NCBI GenBank assembly: GCA_016858145.1
Contig: JAEHOE010000140.1
Location: 276,034-340,033 of the forward strand
Direction of reading: 5' to 3'
Length of the DNA stretch: 64,000 bases
DNA from: Edaphochlamys debaryana
Lineage: Eukaryota; Chlorophyta; Chlorophyceae; Chlamydomonadales
The position numbers were made by a program, and so were the translations under genes. Shown one piece after another: positions 58,499 through 64,000 of this stretch (within the stretch, counting starts at the first letter, position 1; every line of letters starts with the position of its first letter). The notes under the pieces are model-generated. The model saw only the letters and a program-made list of their open reading frames with translations, was not told the origin of the DNA and did not search any database.

Positions 58499-61400
58499 AT
58501 GGACTGGGAGAAGAAGACGGTGGCGCGGCCGCCGCTGCGGGAGGCCGCGGCCGATGTGTTTAATGACACGAAGACCCCGGGCCAGGCGCTGCTCACGGCG
58601 CTGCAGGCTGCGGAGACGGTGAGCGGGAGTCCCAAGGGGGGGGGAGTTTGGGAGCCTTAGCGGACGGGAGGGTGAGGACGTTTCGTGCGGCCCGGGGCTA
58701 CGCGGGTGGGGCGTGCGTCCACAAAGACCCGCCCGGGGGGCTGCTCCCGTGAGCTTGGATTAGTCGCCCGGGAGGCGGGGCAAAAGGGGGGGCGCAGGCG
58801 GTGGGCCACCTCATTGCGTCCTGGTGAGGGGGGTGCCGATTGCGAGGCTCCCAGGGTTACGGTAGCAAGGGCGGGGGGGCGGCGGCAGGCCGCAGGCGCG
58901 TGAGTTTGCGGGACCTGGGGGGCAAGGCTCCTCTCCAGAGGGAGCACGCGGCAGCGCCCTGCAGGGCCCGTGCCACCAGAAGCGAAGGGACGCGGGCTTC
59001 CATGAGGGGGCCAGGGGGCCCCTGGAGAGGGACGCCGGGACAGGTGAAGGGTAGGGAAGGGAGCAGCCACTGGGTAGGCGTGGGCGGGCCTGGGGTCGGT
59101 GGTGGAGACCACTGCCCCGCCTGGGCAGTGATGACTGGAGGGGGGCCGCAGCGGGCGGCGGGTGGCTGGCGAATGGGGGGGGTGGCGGCGGGAAGAGGCT
59201 GCCGTGGCCTGACCAGCTGGACGAATGGGCGCGGGCTCCATAGTTCTTGAGGCCCGCAGAAGGTTCGCCGGGGCCTGGCTTGCGCCCACAGCCAGAGCTA
59301 GATTGCCCTCTGTCCTCACCCGGCCCTTCCCGCCCTCCCCTCCCCTCTGTGACAGGTCCGCAAGGACCGGTACGGCAGCACCGTAGCCGCCAAGATGAAG
59401 GCGGCTCGGGAGTACCTGCCGGCGCTTTCCGTACGGCATCCGCCAAAGTCGGATACGACGATCTTTGGCTCGGCGGGCGCGGAGGTGGCGGCGCTGCTTC
59501 CGGGCGGCGGCGGTACGGCGGTTGGCGGGCCCAACGGGCCCAAGCGCACTTACGTAACGCCCAAAGTACCGCTGGAGCACGTGACGGTCATGATGGAGAG
59601 CCAGATGGAGCGGCACAATCGGGTACGGGCCGTACGGACGGCGGTTGGAGCGGTTGGGGGCGGTTACCGGGTAGTCGGATGGGCCCGGCGCAGCGTGCAG
59701 GCTCACGACGGCGGGTGCGGTTCGGGCGAGGGCCTGAGGGGGCGGGGCCCCAGGCCAGGCCTTGCTTCCTCACCAAGCCCTCTCGCCCCAGGGTCTACCC
59801 GCCGCGATCCCCCGCCGGCTCCTCACCCTCCTCTTCTCCCCCCAACCCCCACCCCTCTCCCCCGAACCCCCCCCCTCCCCCTCAACCCCCCCCCCCCCCT
59901 CCCCCAACCCCCCACCCCCCCCACACACAGGCCTGGGACGCCTTCGTCTCCATCCGCGACGCCGCCCGTTCGGAGCTGGAGGCGGCCGTGGGCTCCGCCG
60001 CCGCCTCGGCGCAGGCGGCCCTGGCGGAGGACGACGCGGGCTGCGCCGAGGACATGGCGGCGCTGGACGACGACCGGGTCATGCGGCTGACGGAGCAGGA
60101 GGTGTACCAGGTGGGGATGAGGGGAGGGGGGCAGGGGGAGGGGGAGGGGGGCAGGGGGAGGGGGAGGGGGAGGGGGGCAGGGGGAGGGGAGGGGGAGTGT
60201 GGGGGGCAGGAGAGGACATGACGGAGCAGGAGGTGTACCAGGCGGGTTTGGGGTGGGTATGGCTAGGGGGCCGGAGGGGGGAAGAGAAAGGGTTTGCGTG
60301 TGTGGAGCAGGAGGTGTACTGGGTTGGGTAGAAGCGGGGAGGGGGGCAGGGGGAGAAAGTGGCGGGGGGGGTAAAGTGTTTACGGGGAACAAGGAAGGCC
60401 GATAGGGGTAAGGTTACGGGAGGAATGGGGGTTGGGGGCTGGCAGGCTGGGCAGCGTCGGGGCCCTTCCATGGGGCCCCTGGTACTGGCCTCTGACCAAG
60501 CCTCCGTTTGCCGCCCCGCCCCGCCCCCCTCCAGGTGTGGGACTGCGTGGCTCAGCGCATTCCGCAGCGGGCGCGGTGGATCGAGGAGTGCGGCGCAGCG
60601 CTGGAGGCAGCGGAGGAGCAGCGGCGGGAGGTGGGGCCTCCGTTCGGGGTTGGAGGGGCGTGTGTGGTCTGGGTGCCGGCATGGCACGCGGGGCGGATCA
60701 ACAAAGCGGCTGGGGCTGGCCGGACCTTCTACCCGACGCTGCGTCTTCCGAGCCGCCCTCCTCGTCCTTCCCCTGACCCCCTTACCCCCACCCCTTACCC
60801 CCTGCCAGGTGGTGGAGGCCGCGCTGGTGGCACTGTGCGCGGGCCTGAACGAGGCGGCGGTGGTGTCGGAGAGCGAGGTGGAGCGGATGGTGGAGAAGGA
60901 GGCCATGGGGCTCAACGTGGCAATCCTGGAGAACAGGTGGGGGGGGGGGAAAGGAGTGTGTGTGCTGTTGGAGGCTCACGTTGGAGGGAAGGTGCCAGGG
61001 GGACCGTGCGTTGCGGTGGAGGCACTCAACGTGGCAATCCTGGAGAACAGGTGGGGGGGGGGGAAGGAGTGTGTGTGCTGTTGGAGGCTCACGTTGGAGG
61101 GAAGGTGCCAGGGGGACCGTGCGTTGCGGTGGAGGCACTCAACGTGGCAATCCTGGAGAACAGGTGGGGGGCCCTTGGGTGGGTGGGGGGTACTCTCCTC
61201 GCCGCCGACCTGGTCTCGCGCTCCCCACCCCCTCCCCTCCCATGAACCTAGCTGAGTAGCCCTGGCCCCCCCCCCACCCCAAACCCTCCCCCCGCTCGAC
61301 CCCGCTGTTCATTCCAAGATGCTCCAAAAGAATACCCCCCCACACACCCTCCCTAACCCTCCCCCCCCCCTCACCCCATCCACCCCCCCCCCCTCCACCC

Positions 61401-63900
61401 CCAAGGCGCGCCTACGCCGACCTGGTCTCGCGGCTGCAGGTGGCCGAGGTGGAGGCGGAGCGGGCCCGGCGCGCGGCCTGGCAGGACGGCCACAACCGCT
61501 GGCGGTCGCTGCGCACTCAGCACGCCATCCGTACCTTCGTGGAGCGGATCAAGTGAGAGGACCTTTGGGGGCGGAGGGAAGGGGAGGGAGAGGGGAAAGG
61601 GAGGGGGGGAGAGATCAGGGGGAAGGGGAGAGGGCCGTACGGACCTTTGTGGAGCGGATCGGAGTAAGAGGAGTGGGGAGGAGGCGGGAGGGGGGGGGGT
61701 GTAGGGGAAGGAGAGGGAGGGTTCTCAAACCAGCAACCCTGCGCCTGGCCTATCACTGCAGCCAACCTGCGCTCAACGGAGTTCAGCCTCAACCATTCAC
61801 CACGCCTGCCAGCCCCCAAACCCCCTCGGAAACTTCCGTCCCCCTTCCACCCACCCACCCCACCCCCCCACCATCCATCCCCAACCCTCCTACCCTACCC
61901 TCACCTCTCCCTCAGGAGCTCCGAGTTCGCCGAGCCGTCTGACCGCCTGGCGGCCTTTGGGACCCTCCGCGAGCGCCAGGCGGCGGCGCTGGCCGCCCTG
62001 TCTGCGCACTGGGCCCGCGCGGGGGCCGTGACGCCCCCCCACCTGAGCTCCAAGAAGGTGGCGGCGTGGGCGGCGGAGGCGGGCGGCATGGTGGAGGGCT
62101 GGCAGCGGGTGAGGTTGGGGGGAGGGTGGGAGGGGAGGGGAGGGAGGGGAGGCAGGGGAGGGGGGGAGGCAGGGGAGGTGGCATGGTGGAGGGCTGGCAG
62201 CGGGTGAGGTTGGGGGGAGGGTGGGAGGGGAGGGGGTGGGGGCCTGGGGGTCTATGCGCAGCGAGGGTAAAGGGAGGGATCTGATGCGAAGGGGAGGGGG
62301 GTCGTGGGGAGGGGGTTTATGGACTGACCGAGCCGCGGGTGGAAGGGCAGAGAAGGCCAGCCGTGGCAAGCGGCAGCGAGGCAGCGGAAAGGGCTGCGTG
62401 AGGTCTTTTGCATCTGACGGCCGCCTTCCCATTTCCCCCCCCCCCTTAACCTCCCACCCCCCCTCCCCCCAGGAGCGCGCCTCCCTGCTGGACTCACCCC
62501 TCTACCCCGCCCTTACCCAAAGCCATGAAACAAACACGGTTTCCCCCTTCCCCTCTCCTCCCTCCCCCCCTCCCCCCCCAGGAGCGTGCCTCCCTGCTGT
62601 CCTCCCTCCGCTCCGCCGAGGACGCCCTGCACGGCCGCGCCTCTGCGCTGCTGGAGGAGCTGAGGGCAGAGGTGGAGAGCTACCACGGGTACTCGCCGGA
62701 GCAGGTGGGGGCCGGATGGGTGGGAGGGGGGTGGGGGGTGGGGTGGGGGCAAGGCGTGAAGGGTTACGGACGCGCAGCACGGGAGGAACGCGGAGGGCTG
62801 CTTTGTAGCGCAGCCCCCCAACCCTCCAACCTCAATCCCATCGCGTGTTCCCCATGGCGTCAATCCCCTTCTTCCCCGTGCTCCCCCACCTCTCGTTAAC
62901 TTGCTCGATACAATACCCCCCTCCCCCCTAACCATCCCACTAACCATTCGACGCTCTCCCGCTTCTCAGCTTCAAACACCCCCTCCCCCCTCCTCCGCCC
63001 CCATGCCCCCCCAGCTGGACAGCCTGGTGGCCGAGGCGGCGGGTGCAGCGGTGTCGGAGCGGCGGGAGGCGGCCCTGGCGCTGCTGCAGCAGGTGGGGTG
63101 GGGGGTTACGGGGGCCGGGGTGGGGGGGGGAGGGGGGCGTGTGTGTTTTGACACGCCGGTCGGTCGGAGCGTGGTGGCGGGGGGCGGCCCTGGCGCTGCT
63201 GCAGCAGGTGGGGAAGAAATCAGGGGGCGGGAGGGGGGGGTCCAAGCCGGCCTACGGCCCTGATCGCCGGTAAGCGTCGAGTATCTCGCCCTCTCACCAA
63301 CACCCCGCTTCCTTCCACCCCTCACTTGTCTCCGCCCTCGCCCAACCCCCCCACCCCCTAGACCGAGGCCTTTCTGGACGAGCAGGCCCAGCGCTGGGCG
63401 TCCACGTCAGCCGCCCTGGCCGCCTGGATGGGGCGGCTGTGCGCCATGTACGACTCCCACCGGCAGCAGACGGGGTCAGACGAGTCGGGTGAGGGGGGGA
63501 GGAGGGGGAGAAGGGGGGAAGGGGTTTCCTATATTGAGTGTCTCGGAGCGTCTTGGAAGTGGAAGCGGCGGCAAGGGGGGCAGGGGGGGGGATGTGGGGG
63601 GGGACATGAGGAGGGGCGGGGTGTGCACCCGTTGGGGCGGAGCGGCGTCAGTTGGAAGAGGGCCGGGCGGGTGTTGTTGTTGGGCGGAGGAGGGAGGAAG
63701 TCAGGGCTCACACGCACGGGTACCGGTGCCGAGTGTGGAGTCGCGTCGCCGTCAGGAAGCAACCCGCCAGGTCCACCTTACCCCCCCCTCTATATATCCC
63801 CTCCCCTCCCCCCCCAGAGGTCCGCGGCGACCTCAAGTCCGCCCGCGAGGCCTTCAACGCTGCGGACGCGGAGCGGGAGGCGGCGCTGGACGCAGCGGTG
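58499..63900 (+). CDS. CCDC180: CCDC180-like coiled-coil protein (DUF4455 region), N-terminal part
   Basis: Resembles CCDC180, a coiled-coil protein of ciliated organisms; molecular role not established. Eleven exons in the window: 58499-58618, 59356-59622, 59931-60110, 60535-60630, 60809-60936, 61406-61552, 61916-62108, 62582-62704, 63015-63092, 63362-63488 and 63818-63900, 514 codons; it continues past the right edge. Start ATG 58499 gives MDWEKKTVARPPLREAAADV. The rest is almost all alpha-helical, rich in Ala, Glu and Arg. Helical pieces with spaced Trp include RAWDAFVSIRDAARSELEAA, VWDCVAQRIPQRARWIEECG, ERMVEKEAMGLNVAILENRR and RAAWQDGHNRWRSLRTQHAI, then RTFVERIKSSEF. The order NRR...W..GHNRWRSL...FVERI...W matches my memory of the DUF4455 pattern in CCDC180. 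Six introns carry copies of exon ends. Identity would need a profile search. Confidence 0.7.
60217..60331 (+). repeat. Two echoes of CCDC180-like exon 3 end
   Basis: ACGGAGCAGGAGGTGTACCAG of the exon end (60090-60110) recurs at about 60220-60241 (followed by GCGGGT). A diverged form, GGAGCAGGAGGTGTACTGG, lies at about 60305-60324. The first would offer a GC rather than GT donor. Confidence 0.88.
61018..61163 (+). repeat. Two further tandem copies of exon 5 end plus donor
   Basis: CTCAACGTGGCAATCCTGGAGAACAGGTGGGG ends exon 5 (from 60911) and is repeated exactly from 61025 and 61138. The intron sequence between copies is also repeated (units of 114 and 113 bp). All copies keep an AG-GTGGGG donor. 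Confidence 0.95.
61636..61671 (+). repeat. Echo of CCDC180-like exon 6 end with donor
   Basis: CGTAC..ACCTTTGTGGAGCGGATC then GGAGTAAGAGG copies CGTACCTTCGTGGAGCGGATC then AAGTGAGAGG at 61530-61560, about 105 bp into the intron. A GTAAGA donor-like site is present. Confidence 0.85.
62180..62235 (+). repeat. Echo of CCDC180-like exon 7 end with donor and intron start
   Basis: GGCATGGTGGAGGGCTGGCAGCGGGTGAGGTTGGGGGGAGGGTGGGAGGGGAGG occurs at 62085 (exon 7 end) and again from 62180: a 95-bp tandem duplication that keeps the donor intact. Confidence 0.92.
62470..62505 (+). repeat. Echo of CCDC180-like exon 8 start with acceptor
   Basis: CCCCAGGAGCGCGCCTCCCTGCTG at 62467-62490 copies the exon 8 start CCCCAGGAGCGTGCCTCCCTGCTG at 62576-62599. 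It is 109 bp upstream and keeps an acceptor. Confidence 0.9.
63178..63215 (+). repeat. Echo of CCDC180-like exon 9 end with donor
   Basis: GGCGGCCCTGGCGCTGCTGCAGCAGGTGGGG occurs at about 63069-63099 (exon 9 end and donor) and again at about 63184-63214 inside the following intron. Confidence 0.92.
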
Positions 63901-64000
63901 GTAGGTGGGGGTGGTGGGGTTGGGGCAGCAATGGGGGGGCGGGAGGGCGGACTTTCGTACGAGGGGGAGGGGGGCAGGGGGTGCGGGGAGGGGGAGCGGG

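Overview
Organism. The window is nuclear DNA of a GC-rich, intron-dense eukaryote. Every protein gene is split by short C- and G-rich introns with GTGAGN, GTGGGN or GTGCGN donors and CAG acceptors. A plant-type U6 snRNA, a CCDC180-like ciliary coiled-coil gene and the overall codon and intron style suggest a flagellated green alga. Another GC-rich algal lineage cannot be excluded. I assembled exons by hand from splice signals, reading-frame phase and comparison between paralogs. In every model the phases close.

Layout. 233-2874 (-): 5' part of STT3, the catalytic subunit of ER oligosaccharyltransferase. 3968-7601 (-): leucine carboxyl methyltransferase-family protein, divergent from 7713-11299 (+), a tRNA-dihydrouridine synthase. 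A palindromic TATA tract lies between the two starts. 12063-25079 (+): three tandem DUF2252 paralogs (A, B, C) with identical intron positions. B carries an in-frame TAG in the conserved DFDE motif. 27666-36209 (-): large receptor-like protein kinase with two jacalin-like ectodomain segments, one membrane span and a TKL-type kinase domain. 38151-55463 (-): three tandem secretory GT90/CAP10-type glycosyltransferase paralogs (D, E, F). 55924-57587: a 5'-truncated U6 pseudogene and an apparently intact U6 gene joined by a duplicated segment. 58499 to the right edge (+): CCDC180-like gene, incomplete.

Together. STT3 and the three GT90 genes all act in the secretory pathway on glycoproteins. The kinase ectodomain and the GT90 proteins (conserved NFT sequon) are plausible N-glycosylated clients. 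The DUF2252 array has no visible functional tie to its neighbours.

Most unusual pattern. In seven of the nine gene families or loci examined, short copies ('echoes') of exon ends lie about 50-270 bp away inside the adjacent intron or 3' flank, often with the splice site or stop codon included. I count at least sixteen. This looks like a genome-wide process of local duplication across exon-intron boundaries that lengthens introns and creates decoy splice sites.
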